A stretch of 64,000 nucleotides of DNA from Halocafeteria seosinensis (taxonomy: Eukaryota > Sar > Bigyra > Bicosoecida): assembly GCA_001687465.1 (NCBI GenBank), contig LVLI01000005.1, forward strand, positions 124,001 to 188,000, given 5' to 3'. The first letter of the stretch is position 1; each line of letters opens with the position of its first letter. Of the stretch, positions 12,997-23,640 are shown in pieces. The notes under the pieces were generated by a model. That model was not told the origin of the DNA, searched no databases, and was given only the letters and a program-made list of their open reading frames with translations. The translations under genes were made by a program, and so were the position numbers.

Positions 12997-15900
12997 ATGT
13001 TCCTATTGGAGCGAGTAAGACAGTTCAGTGATGGCTTTCAACGAAGACTGTATCGCCACCTACTGCGTAGGTCTTTGGCCGGATATTTGGCGAAAGATGT
13101 TGACCTAGAGTCTATAGAGGTAACGCCGAGTATGGGTATAGCCACGGTACGAGGTTTGGAACTGGACATTGCCGCTTTCAACCACGTCTTCGCAACCAAC
13201 GGAGTTGTGGTTACTGCAGCCTCGGTGGACACCGTGACCCTTCACGCCTCTTTGAGCTCGCTGTTGCACCCGACAGAACCAGGTTCTGGTATGGAACTCA
13301 TTCTTAATGGGCTTTTTGTTGATATCTGTTTTTGCCAAAAAATGTCGCCGAAACCTGGTACTCCTGGTTTCGAAGGCGACGCTAGACAATCGGAAGCAAC
13401 AAATGACTTAAGTGGTGAGAGTGACGATCTTCTGGGTTTAGGATCTGTTACTGACTATGTAAACCAAATCATAGAAAGTCTCAACATTTGCGTCAGGAAC
13501 ATCAAATTGCGTTTCTGGTCACGGTTTTCCAGCAGTGAACACTCTATGCACTTGGTTTTTAGCAGCAAAGAAGGCCTCACAATCCAGTTTCCGAAAGAGG
13601 AAGAAACAGGAGAAATCCCGAATGACGACGCAAACGCAAGTGTCTATTCGGCTTTGGAGTCGGAAGACGAAGACGAACAGCAGCAATCGCCTAAGATACT
13701 TGCACGCCTGTTTCAGCTTCACGAGTTTAGCATTCATGCAGTGCACCAGAACAAGATACTGGTGACGCTATTAGAGAGCAACCCCACCTCATCTCAGCAC
13801 TCCTGTCCTGCAGCTTCTGTCGAAGTAGTTCTGGAGGAGAATGCTACGCAGGAAACCAGTATCACAGTAAACATGGAGGTCGCCGATGTAGCCAGCCATC
13901 TCACATTCGTTGATTTGGGAGAAATATATCAAGAGTTTAGTGATTGCAGCGAAATCGTACCGCCAGCGGTCCCAGGAATAGGGACAAGCCCTTGTAGAAG
14001 ATCTCCACCGAAACGACCCCTTAGAGACGAAGTTACTGCCTCGGATGAATCTCTATTGCACTCGCTTCTGTCGTCAAGCGACCAGAATGCCTCACCGCAT
14101 CGAAAGAACGACGGCATACTAAAACGTTTTGCCGATGTGGCCCATGCCTACTGGTATGGGGACGACAGCGATGAGAACGATGAGTATGTTGAGGGAGAGT
14201 TGTCGACTACGGCACCGGAAGGAAAACCTGAAGAGGGAAGTATGTTCCTGAGGCCTGGAAATAACATTCAGGGAGGGAAAAAGTCAGTCAGGTTTTCCGC
14301 TGAAAGCGACGCTGGAATAACAGAGTCCGCTAGATTCGTTCATAGTGGCCTGGATGACCTCAATGATCTCAACGATAGTCCTGACCATTCAGCTTCCAGT
14401 GAAGACTCAAACGTATGGGCGAGTGCATGTGACCTAGGAGTGTCCCAAAGCGTGAACGAGTGTAGGGACTACTATAAAATCCGGCAAACAAGAGCAGATG
14501 CTTCGATGGCTTCCTCGAGGGTCGCGCGCCCTGCTTTGAAGTCCTTAGCGGAGTCGGCTAGAGCTTACGGGCTAGCCGCTTCTACCAATGAAATCTTTGA
14601 ATCCTGTCGGTCTTTTTCCCTTGAGAAGAGCTTTGGTAGCAATGTATCGCTGAATTGTTCTCTGCATCATGTTACCGCCGAGTTAGTCGGACCAAATAGT
14701 GAATCAACTTTTGCACTCAAAGACATCGTTTTGGCCTACAGGCAATGCAAGAAAAAGCTCTCGCTTGATGTTACCGTTGGCTACGCCGGAGACCCATCGT
14801 CTCTCTTCGAATTTGGAGATCTGTCTGCGCACGGTGATTCATTCTCACCCTGGACATCTGGGGATCCGCATGTGGTGGTGTCGATTAAGGAAAATGTTTT
14901 CGACAACTTCCAGTCTCCGGTTGTTTCAGCCCGACTTGCCCCGTTGCGTGTCGAAGTACCACTAGGATTGATTCTAGACGCTCAGACGATAAGTCACAGT
15001 ATACAAGAGTGTCGTCAGCGCAGCAGGCGGGATGTTGGATTGCCAGGAAGAGCAACATTACCTACAGTAACCTGTGTAACATGCCCAGCACTTGTGGTAA
15101 ATGTTCAAGCCCCCAAGCAAAAAGGAAACGAGGTGATAAATGGACTTGAGGCAGCCGTTGATGACATACGTATTTGGTCATCTGAAAGGAAATCTCATGA
15201 TCAGTCTTGGCTCCGGTCACTTACGGTAGACTGCACAGAATTCTCGGTGAGAAGTTTCTTAAATACTGAAGAAGGCGGAAATGCTTCGTTACTGTTTAGG
15301 TCGTCATCAATTTCCTGCCCTGTCCAATGGCCTATACAGCAATATGCCGCAGTCCGACCCTTTGTCGTCTTCCAGGAACGTCCATTTGAATGGGGAGAGG
15401 ACAACGTCTTAAACAGGATATTTCGAGTGGATCAATGCCGTAGCTCGCTATCTGGTAGAGGTGGCCAAGCGTTCGTTCTAAATTTCGGTGCTGTAGTGTC
15501 TGGTAGCATCACTGCTAGCGATTTTAATCAGCTTATCTCCTTTTTCAACGAGATAATCCATCCTATGAGCCGTAGCCATAAAGGAGACCCTGGGAGCAGT
15601 TCGAAGTCGGAACTAGTCTTCGCTTGCTGTGCTGAGCAAATAAAGATGTATTTCAATGCGTCTATACCGGTGAAGAACGACCGGTCCGAGCTATGTGCTT
15701 TATTTTCTGGCTTCCAACTCATTGTTCCCGGAAGCGACGCATCACAGTCCTCTTATTTCGTAGATGCCCATAATGTATCACTTTCCGAAGAAGCTCTGTC
15801 AGACCAAGGGGAAAACACGGAGTGTAACTGTCTTATACACAGCTTCGAAACGGATACTAAAGGCCCGCCTGTAGCACTGTCGTCAATAAACCTCAATTCC

Positions 15901-18900
15901 TTTCGTGATTCTGGACACGAGCATCAATGCTTCTGCGGATATGGAAGGAATAGTGAACATTTTGGCGAGGGAACGATTAGACCTGCACTAAACACAACGT
16001 CTCCATCGTTGTCACTAGCTATCGTACGGAGTGGAGTTAAGCCTGCAGATACCAGTGTCACGTTTAGAAGGACTGTGATCAGGAAGTTACATTATTGGGA
16101 TTGGATTCAACGAATCGTTGATTCAACTACCTCCCAGAACGCGGACAAGAGCTTTGACGAAAAGCAGAACACGCAAATAGGTTACGTAGTTCTTGTACTC
16201 GAAAACTGTCTCGGTCTATTCAACAGTAGAGATTACATTTCCAGCAAAGACGATTGTGCAGATCTTGATCTACCATTCTGTCTATGGCTGAGGGATGGAA
16301 AGTACACGTGTACTTCCCAAGAAGATAAGCAGTCGCGTGATTCCTATAGTATGCACGCTGTGAACGTTCATGACGTTGAACTATACGTGAACGATGATGG
16401 AAAGGAGTTGTTAAGTAGTATTTCGAGAATAGTTGAACGAAACCATGCAAGTAGAGCCTCCAGTTGTGATGAAGCTGCTGACCTAATGTTTCAAACGCAT
16501 GTTGGTGTAGATGTATCTGAAACGGATAAAGTTTCGGATATTCCTCGGCCTACAAACGATACCGGTGGACTACTGGAAACGGGTGGATTCGTCCGCATCA
16601 TACATGGAAACTATATTGGAATTGGCATACAAGTCAACGAGGTATGCTCGTATCCGAGCTTATGGAGCTACAGAATGTTGAATAATATTCCTAGTTCTCA
16701 AATTACGGTGTCGATTGGCGATGTATCCGTTCGAATGGGCTCCGATACATTGGGTAAGCTAGTTCATGTGCTTGCGCGGTTAGCTGCCGACGCTGAAGCC
16801 GGTGCTAACATCCAGAGTCCCGGCAGTTCTCCGGGTGTGTTGCCGGAGCGCTCCCCAGAAGTAAGGAACCCGACCGTCTCACTTGACAGTTGCATCCAAA
16901 GCGATTTCTTTGAAGCGGAATCATTGGCGAAGGAGACTCTGGACACTAAGGGAGATAGCGAAAGCTCGCTTACGACCGAGGCTCCCTCGGATGGACCGAA
17001 TGGTACCTCTGACGAATATTCTGTTCGCTGGCTTGAAGAAACTGAGCATATAGATGATCTAATGCATACAGGTGCAGTCAACTACGCTTCGTCTATCGCC
17101 GAACCTTCAAGTACCGTAACTCTCAATTTGTCGACTGAAGAGCTTTGGAAATGGTGCGAAAATAGATGGAATATATCTAGAATGTATCGCTTCGGTCCGA
17201 ACTCAGAAGCGAGTATGCTGATACCGACTCTGAAGAATATCGTTCTGCATCGATCACCTGCTGCTTCTGAACAACTTCCTGTTGCTGCCGCGGTTGTGAG
17301 GAGTTCCAACCCTTCCGAGAGGGTACCTGCCGCATCGCAGGTATTTGATTCAAGAGCGTTTCCTCTTCGAAATGATTGGGACTTGTTGCCTTGGTTATCT
17401 CCTCCTTTGCCCCCGGATATATCGGAAAATGAGTCGGAAACGTCAACTTGGTGCTTTCCTCCCCCAATTCACCCCATATTCGAGCTGGAAAAGTTCGATG
17501 GCCCAAGGAGCTTGCGCTTACTCTGGGATGACTCCGCTCGTGCTTTGACTCTTCCGTTGGAGTGCTTGGAACAGAGTCATCTCAATCTCTCGGAAGAGGG
17601 ATCTCATGCAGTACTACATGGTGAAGGAAGCGGAGTAGATTTAGACGGGGACGATGCGGGCGTAAATGAAGCTGGCAGCGAGTTTCGGTTCATGCCTCCA
17701 TTCCCCTACGATGAAGGAATCGTGACCCGGGGACCACTGTACAAGGACAGCGCCGGATGGAAAGCCGATGTTGATTCTATATCTCTCAAGAGTTCCGACA
17801 GTTTTGAACGGTCTGTCTTGCTGAGCGCCGGGGTAGAGCAGACTATAAGTATTACTTTGAAATCTCTCGCAATTAAGATTTTTGCTTGCTTGGATTTTCC
17901 GAGGGAAAAAACAGACGGTCGGGATGAGTCTCGCAACGTTTATGGGAACAGACAGGAGAGTGGCTCCAGAGAAAGCAAATCGGTCATTGAAGGTTATTAT
18001 CCAGATATTTCCGAGAGTGGCGGTATGCGCTCTTCCTTCAGAAAAGATGCAGCATCGCTAGAGATATCATTGTGTACAGTCACAGCAAGGATAACCCAAT
18101 GGAGGTCCGAGCTTCGTAGGGCAGAGGACGATTTGGACTTCCTGGTTTCGCTATCGAGGGAGCAGGCTTGCCGGTATCTTAAAGGTCCTTGGCTGTCGTA
18201 CACATACGTAATGGATATTGCGGAAATTTACGGAGATTTGTATGGAGGCCGCGCTCAAATTCAGAATACAGTGAGAGGGAGAGACTCAAGTGGTTGGAGT
18301 CGACCAACTCGAACGAAGCACTTGAGAATTGCATGCCCACAAGCCCCAACTACGACCTCATTTCGCATTCGATTCGATGTACTTAGGTCATACGTGCCTG
18401 ACGAAAATGGGAAGAAAGTTTATTTATTACCCCAAAGAGCACTGAGTATGTCTATACCATCCTACAGTCTTGTGCTGGATTGCAACGTTCTGGAGATTCT
18501 CGAAAGCATCGCAGTGCTCGCGTTTGACACATCGTTGCATGGTAAACAACCATCCGTTAGTGTTTTGACGGCAGAAAATTGTTACCGCTCCGTTGACTTT
18601 TATTTCAGGTTAATTCTGAGGAAGCTTATGGGAGAGTCATATGATCGAAGTGGGGTTGTTATCCGTCATCGTTCTGAGTCGGGTTCGTCCAGTTCGTCTG
18701 AGGTTGAGGGAGTGGATACGCAAACTACATTCGGGTTCCCATCCCACGAGCGCAAACTGCGTCGAGAGTTATTGATCCAGCAGGCCGAAACACAAGAAAC
18801 TTGGACGCTGAGGTCACTGCACGTGGAGCCATGGTGTCTTCATGTAACCTATCTCCCGGCTAAACCACTTCTCTCAAATTCTCATTTTTCACCCTTACTA

Positions 18901-19716
18901 AGATGCCTGAACATGTTTCCAGTTCGTGATGTTGCCTTATCTTTCGAAGGAGCTTCCGCTTCCCCCTTACCACTGTTTACGAGTAGGCGCTCTCTGGAGC
19001 TTGGAGTAGAATTTTACCCGGCCAGCCAACTTATCTCTCCATGCCACTCCAGACCAATTGGTTATACTGCTTCGTTGGAAGAGGCAATGCGAACAGCGGT
19101 GGAGTTGCATGCCAAGTATCTGCTCAAAAAACAATTTCAGAACTTTGTATACAACGTAGACGCGCCGCTACTTCCGCTGCATTCACTATCCAAAGTCAGC
19201 AGTAAAGCAGCGGACGTCGTTTTCCTACCCTGGAAAGTTTATCGCTCGGGTACAACTACTGCGGAGTCTACTGGAGCAGTAGCCAATAGTATAGCCATGC
19301 TCCTGAAGGCTGTAACAATTGAGCTTCTTCGGAATTCCTCGAGAGCCAGTGCATATGCAAGGGATGCCCTTCAGGGAGCTGCCTCGGCAGCTTCGCAGTC
19401 AAAGCATGAGCAACGAGGGGCTCTGAGCGGTGTTTGGGATAAGCTACGAGGTGTTGCCGGGAAAGGGAAACCCCCCAGGAATGCTTCAGCTGCATCGTCG
19501 CAGAGAAGTGGTGGGCATGATACTGTTGTCGCGCTGAGTCTGGAGGGTAATACAAACAATCGCTTAGGAATGGAAGCGATCCCTTTAGCGTTATTACGTC
19601 CAATGGCGGGTGCTGTGAATTCTATTCACGAAGCACTGACGTGGTTGAACAACCTCTTTGAAGACGATGTCTCGGCTTCTGGCTCGAACCGCAGCACAGA
19701 CTCCAACTACAGATGA
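12997..19716 (+). CDS. ATG2: Autophagy-related protein 2 (lipid-transfer protein), single exon
   Basis: A 2,239-residue uninterrupted frame, within the ATG2 size range. The N-terminus (MFLLERVRQFSDGFQRRLYR, then a YLAKDVDLESIEV strand) has the chorein/VPS13-type start. The conserved ATG2 C-terminus follows the last-third pattern: DVVFLPWKVYRSG (animal ATG2 has DL-WLPIEQYRKDG), then S-A-LLKAVTIELL and a final amphipathic stretch near LALLRPMAGAVNSIHEAL. The middle holds acidic, low-complexity linkers (residues ~200-480). Family knowledge: ATG2 is a rod-shaped bridge that moves lipids from ER to the growing autophagosome. Its last codons overlap those of the opposing reductase gene by 10 bp. 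The lack of introns is striking beside intron-rich neighbours. Confidence 0.8.
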   Translation: MFLLERVRQFSDGFQRRLYRHLLRRSLAGYLAKDVDLESIEVTPSMGIATVRGLELDIAAFNHVFATNGVVVTAASVDTVTLHASLSSLLHPTEPGSGMELILNGLFVDICFCQKMSPKPGTPGFEGDARQSEATNDLSGESDDLLGLGSVTDYVNQIIESLNICVRNIKLRFWSRFSSSEHSMHLVFSSKEGLTIQFPKEEETGEIPNDDANASVYSALESEDEDEQQQSPKILARLFQLHEFSIHAVHQNKILVTLLESNPTSSQHSCPAASVEVVLEENATQETSITVNMEVADVASHLTFVDLGEIYQEFSDCSEIVPPAVPGIGTSPCRRSPPKRPLRDEVTASDESLLHSLLSSSDQNASPHRKNDGILKRFADVAHAYWYGDDSDENDEYVEGELSTTAPEGKPEEGSMFLRPGNNIQGGKKSVRFSAESDAGITESARFVHSGLDDLNDLNDSPDHSASSEDSNVWASACDLGVSQSVNECRDYYKIRQTRADASMASSRVARPALKSLAESARAYGLAASTNEIFESCRSFSLEKSFGSNVSLNCSLHHVTAELVGPNSESTFALKDIVLAYRQCKKKLSLDVTVGYAGDPSSLFEFGDLSAHGDSFSPWTSGDPHVVVSIKENVFDNFQSPVVSARLAPLRVEVPLGLILDAQTISHSIQECRQRSRRDVGLPGRATLPTVTCVTCPALVVNVQAPKQKGNEVINGLEAAVDDIRIWSSERKSHDQSWLRSLTVDCTEFSVRSFLNTEEGGNASLLFRSSSISCPVQWPIQQYAAVRPFVVFQERPFEWGEDNVLNRIFRVDQCRSSLSGRGGQAFVLNFGAVVSGSITASDFNQLISFFNEIIHPMSRSHKGDPGSSSKSELVFACCAEQIKMYFNASIPVKNDRSELCALFSGFQLIVPGSDASQSSYFVDAHNVSLSEEALSDQGENTECNCLIHSFETDTKGPPVALSSINLNSFRDSGHEHQCFCGYGRNSEHFGEGTIRPALNTTSPSLSLAIVRSGVKPADTSVTFRRTVIRKLHYWDWIQRIVDSTTSQNADKSFDEKQNTQIGYVVLVLENCLGLFNSRDYISSKDDCADLDLPFCLWLRDGKYTCTSQEDKQSRDSYSMHAVNVHDVELYVNDDGKELLSSISRIVERNHASRASSCDEAADLMFQTHVGVDVSETDKVSDIPRPTNDTGGLLETGGFVRIIHGNYIGIGIQVNEVCSYPSLWSYRMLNNIPSSQITVSIGDVSVRMGSDTLGKLVHVLARLAADAEAGANIQSPGSSPGVLPERSPEVRNPTVSLDSCIQSDFFEAESLAKETLDTKGDSESSLTTEAPSDGPNGTSDEYSVRWLEETEHIDDLMHTGAVNYASSIAEPSSTVTLNLSTEELWKWCENRWNISRMYRFGPNSEASMLIPTLKNIVLHRSPAASEQLPVAAAVVRSSNPSERVPAASQVFDSRAFPLRNDWDLLPWLSPPLPPDISENESETSTWCFPPPIHPIFELEKFDGPRSLRLLWDDSARALTLPLECLEQSHLNLSEEGSHAVLHGEGSGVDLDGDDAGVNEAGSEFRFMPPFPYDEGIVTRGPLYKDSAGWKADVDSISLKSSDSFERSVLLSAGVEQTISITLKSLAIKIFACLDFPREKTDGRDESRNVYGNRQESGSRESKSVIEGYYPDISESGGMRSSFRKDAASLEISLCTVTARITQWRSELRRAEDDLDFLVSLSREQACRYLKGPWLSYTYVMDIAEIYGDLYGGRAQIQNTVRGRDSSGWSRPTRTKHLRIACPQAPTTTSFRIRFDVLRSYVPDENGKKVYLLPQRALSMSIPSYSLVLDCNVLEILESIAVLAFDTSLHGKQPSVSVLTAENCYRSVDFYFRLILRKLMGESYDRSGVVIRHRSESGSSSSSEVEGVDTQTTFGFPSHERKLRRELLIQQAETQETWTLRSLHVEPWCLHVTYLPAKPLLSNSHFSPLLRCLNMFPVRDVALSFEGASASPLPLFTSRRSLELGVEFYPASQLISPCHSRPIGYTASLEEAMRTAVELHAKYLLKKQFQNFVYNVDAPLLPLHSLSKVSSKAADVVFLPWKVYRSGTTTAESTGAVANSIAMLLKAVTIELLRNSSRASAYARDALQGAASAASQSKHEQRGALSGVWDKLRGVAGKGKPPRNASAASSQRSGGHDTVVALSLEGNTNNRLGMEAIPLALLRPMAGAVNSIHEALTWLNNLFEDDVSASGSNRSTDSNYR

Positions 19717-20683
19717 GCGTCGCGTTCCATTGTGTCAGCCACAACGGCCATTGCATCCGAAAACCATGCTCCACCGTCCACCACCAAGCGAGCGCCGTTG
19801 ATGTAGCTCGATGCTTCGGAACAAAGAAATATAACAGCTTGGCTTATATCTGACTTTAACCCATATCGTTTACAGGGAATCCGTGAGATGAATTTGCTTG
19901 TGGTTTGTTCAGGTAGAAATCCACCTAATCTATCCATTCCTTCGGTATCCTTGATAGGTCCCGGGGCAATGGTGTTTACTCGCACGTTACTCTCACTCCA
20001 TTCCCGTGCAAGATGCTTGGTCATGGCATCTGGTCCGTATATGTCGTTATAAGCGGATTCGCACAACACGAAACGCATCAAATCAGTTACGTACCGATTG
20101 CAGCCTTGGCACTCCCTGCGTGCACTTGCAAGGGGTCCCCTCGGTAGTGTAGCGTAGCACCAATGTTTACGATGACACCTTTACTCTTCATCTCGAAGCA
20201 GTGACGATAGGCTGACTTTGATAAATTAAATGTTCCTGGAAGAAAACCCCTTGGTAATTGGGAGAATGAGACGTTTGGAGGAACTACAAGCCACGTACCG
20301 AGTGCATCGATCTCAAATACTGTTCGAAATGCGTTGGTCGACAGCTGCGAAGCTGCGGCCAGAAAGTTTCCAGCTGCGCAATTTATTAGAATATCCAAGG
20401 TTCCAAAAAATTCCACGGTGCGCTTCACTGCATTGTCTGTCTGCTCCGAATACCGCACATCGCATGGAATTGCCAAGCAGTGGGACTTGTATTTGCCATT
20501 GAGCACTCGTGCGTACGCGTCCAGTTTATCGCGGTTGCGCGAGCAAATGCACACATGGGCTCCGTGGCGCATGAGGTCATCCGCGATGGCAGCGCCTATT
20601 CCAGAGGCGCCTCCGCTCACGAGGGCCACTTGATTCCCCAGCGCATCTTCACGAAACACGCTTGAAGTTGTCATTTCGACCAA
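19707..20683 (-). CDS. DECR2: Peroxisomal 2,4-dienoyl-CoA reductase (short-chain dehydrogenase/reductase)
   Basis: Exons (minus): 20683-20299, 20235-20095, 20029-19707, giving 282 residues. The Rossmann glycine motif SGGASGIG is near residue 24, and the NAG-like NCAAGNF is present. The active-site region HAGSAKAAIDAMTKHLAREW and the segment VRVNTIAPGPIKDTEGMDRLGG match peroxisomal DECR2 rather than generic SDRs; DECR enzymes use this Lys and lack the usual Tyr-x3-Lys. The C-terminus ends AHL, a permitted variant of the peroxisomal PTS1 signal. Family role: NADPH-dependent removal of a double bond during beta-oxidation of unsaturated fatty acids. Intron 1 is 63 nt and stop-free in frame. The start could also be the second Met, three codons in. 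The gene ends tail-to-tail inside the end of ATG2. Confidence 0.85.
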
Positions 20684-20753
20684 AATGGGATAGTCTGTTT
20701 GTTGTCGTACGAATCGGACCTAACAAGCCGTCTTTAATAATCTGTTGAGCAGC

Positions 20754-20854
20754 ATGATTCGCCGTCTTTGGCACCTGGGAGGCTCCTGGAGGAGCCCCCT
20801 CGGACCTCGATCTAGAGCCCAGTTTAGCACATTAGCAGGTATCTATCTCTTTAC

Positions 20855-20896
<42 letters not shown>

Positions 20897-22631
20897 TGTT
20901 TTGTGCACTTTGAATCTCGTGCCCGCAGACCGTATACAGCAGCCTCGCTTGGACTGGAAGTATGTGGCGGAGAACCCAGATATCGTGGCAGAAAACATTA
21001 GGAAGAGGTACGAGAATTGTGAAACAGCAGGAAAGGGTACTCTGGTGGGTGTCATCTTAGCATTCGAACGGATACAGGAAATCTCGAGGTGACCCGTATA
21101 AAGTGAAGGAACTACTTAATGAACGCAACCGCATGATCAAAGAAGCGAGCCGACTGCGTAAAGGTGAGTCATGACATAAGTGGCGAATATAGTGAAAGCA
21201 TTCTCGGTAGATTGGGACTATTTCCAGAAAGAAACGACTTGTCAAAATCCAAGACGCTCTCGGTAGAGGAGAAACAAACGAGAGTTCGGGAGATCAAGTC
21301 TCAACTCGGCGAAGTGGAGGAGCAGGAGGAAACACTCCATCGACAGTTGCTAGATGAGATGTTGGCTATACCTAACGACACTCACGAACATGTACCAATT
21401 GGAAGCGAGGACAACTCAAGAGTGGTGAAGACATACGGAGATACTCCATCGTTTTCATTTGAGCCTCAGGACCATATATCACTAGGTATGCTTCTACCCG
21501 ATGAATGTTCATGTAGTGGGTGGGTTGAGATTGATTGAATGCAGGAGAAAATCTCGATATTGTCGACTTCACTGCCGCTGCTGCTATGGCCGGTTCCCGA
21601 TTCGCTGTCCTCAAAAACGACGGCGTCTTCCTGGAGTTTGCATTGATCCGGTGGTGTCTTGATATCTTACGGGATCGCTATGGGTTTGAGATTTTTTCAC
21701 CACCTGACATGGCGCACAAGGCTGTGGTACAATCATGTGGTTTTAATCCTCGGGATGACGACGCGGCGCAGATATATCATCTCTCTGGAACCGACCTATG
21801 CCTCAGCGGTACTTCTGAAATACAGCTCATGTCATTACATGGAGATCATATATTTGAGAGCAAGGTAAATATTTTTGATAGTGTATACCACCCAGACCGT
21901 GATTTAGGGGTTATCGTTATCACTTTGCAGGAGCTGCCGAAACGGTATGCAGCTGTATCTCACTGCTTTCGACACGAGGCGGGGTCTGGAGGAGCTTCAG
22001 GCAAAGGATTATATAGGCTGCACCAGTTCAGCAAAGTAGAAATGGGGATCTTTTGCAAGCCAAATGAGAGTGAAGCCTACTTGGAGCATCTTAGATCGAT
22101 ACAAGAATTTCTTTATGAAGAGTTAGGTATTCCCTTCCGGGTACTGGATATGGCATCGGAAGAGTTGGGTTCATCCGCGAGCCGGAAGGTACGTTGAGGG
22201 ACTAATATTTTGGGTTAGTGGTGAAATGCGCTTTTCATCAAAATATTCGGAATCACAGTATGACATAGAAGCGTGGATGCCGGCACGCGTGGTAAACGAG
22301 GGTGATACCAAACAAGGAGCGTACGGGGAAATTTGTTCTGCTTCAAATTGCACCGACTATCAAGCGAGGAGACTGAACATGAGATACAGGGATCCGGAGA
22401 ATGGAAACATTTTTATTCACACTTTGAATGGGACGGCATGCGCAGTATGTTGATCTCATACCACAAGCCATAATTGTGCATCTTAGGAACGTGGATACGG
22501 GTGCCCCGCAGGTCCCTCGAATTATTGTAGCTATACTGGAGAACTTTCAGCGAGCAGACGGCTCCGTTGAGATCCCGATTCCGTTGCAGCGCTATATGGG
22601 AGGAAAGACAGAAATGAGACTTCCAAGATGA
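20754..22631 (+). CDS. Seryl-tRNA synthetase, organellar type
   Basis: Exons: 20754-20838, 20929-21036, 21089-21163, 21228-21485, 21545-21864, 21931-22188, 22259-22444, 22512-22631 (469 residues). Class II signatures are clear: [10 protein letters not shown] (the TXE loop), motif 2 [21 protein letters not shown], the zinc-free bacterial-type core [17 protein letters not shown], and motif 3 [18 protein letters not shown]. The N-terminus [20 protein letters not shown] is Arg-rich without acidic residues, so an organellar presequence is likely. The 52-nt intron 21037-21088 is the weakest call: reading through it gives FERIQEISR then a stop, and the helical arm is shorter than usual with it removed. 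A single-base frameshift there is the alternative. Stop codons of this gene and the elongase are 15 bp apart. Confidence 0.85.
20858..20892 (+). repeat. (CT)n microsatellite in intron 1 of the seryl-tRNA synthetase gene
   Basis: About 17 uninterrupted CT repeats occupy a third of the first intron, between the donor after base 20838 and the acceptor at 20926-20928. It makes a long pyrimidine tract upstream of the 3' splice site and is likely length-polymorphic. Confidence 0.95.
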
Positions 22632-22646
22632 GATACTACGTCCGAA

Positions 22647-23640
22647 TTATTCCTCTTTGGGCTTCTTGTTTTGCTTCGGGGGAGCGATATACTTGTCGAT
22701 GAACAGCTTGCCAAATAAGAACAGATACGATGCGTACATCACTGCAATGGCCAAACTTCAGTGTGAACACATACATACGGGTAGTTCGCAGCTTGAGAGA
22801 GACTTACCCAGGGTAGCATAGTAGTGGATCTCAGGGTATCGGTGCTCGCGAGGACATTTCCACTGGACATGAAGCGTGGTGTACGTTCCTACGGCCATTT
22901 GCGCTAATTGCAAGGTCGTAAGGAGGGTGTTGATGCCACATGCTTGGAGAGGTTTACCCATGTCTACTGCTTGTAGAAAGTAATAGGTGTACATAAAACT
23001 GTGTACAACCACGTTCATGGTGCCGAAGAGAAACCCAACGCCGTTGTAGTGGTGGCTGACGCTACCGACTAACCAGCAGTATAGAAACGTTGCGATGTGA
23101 TGATACCAATGCAAGAAAATGACAGATTTCTTTCGCAATCTTAAGAAGATTGTATCAATGAATTCAGGTCCCTGAAGGCAACATCGGATAATCAAAAAGG
23201 GACATGATACGTGGCTGGGGCGATGTGTGTCAGCTTACCTTCGATAGATTGAACAAAAACAATACAAACCCAGCCGGTTTGGTGAAAATGGAGGTAGAGC
23301 ATAGACTGTCATGTATCACGAAGTCATGGTCGTGCATATGCTCTACCCAGGCAGGGACGAGAGCTAGTGCAGCAAGGATCGAAAATATACCGAGGATAGC
23401 ATTCCATATCGCCAGCGGTCCCTTGAGCCCAAATCCTTTCTCGCGGTAACTCATTAGTACACCCAACAAATACACGACGGGACAATACGCCAGTCCAGCT
23501 GTCCATAAAATTGTCGCATGCTCCTCGAAGAACCGCTCATTGTCCTTGAGATACTCGAAATCACGCATCCCGGTCCAGTCTTTAGCAGCTTCGGAAATAT
23601 ATCCGGAGATCTCTACCGCCTGGTGGCTCATCCCTACCAT
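22647..23640 (-). CDS. ELO-family very-long-chain / polyunsaturated fatty acid elongase
   Basis: Exons (minus): 23640-23239, 23171-22808, 22741-22647 (286 residues, normal for ELO proteins). The histidine box HWYHH lies in FLHWYHHIATFLYCW, preceded by the conserved EFIDTIFLRLRKK. The third signature is MNVVVHSFMYTYYF. Several hydrophobic spans surround these motifs, as expected of an ER multi-pass 3-ketoacyl-CoA synthase. The C-terminus KQNKKPKEE is Lys-rich, compatible with ER retrieval (the KxKxx type is only approximate). Family role: condensation of malonyl-CoA with acyl-CoA. The HWYHH form resembles ELOVL6-like enzymes, but substrate length cannot be judged here. The alternative Met three codons downstream (MSHQ) is possible. 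Confidence 0.9.
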
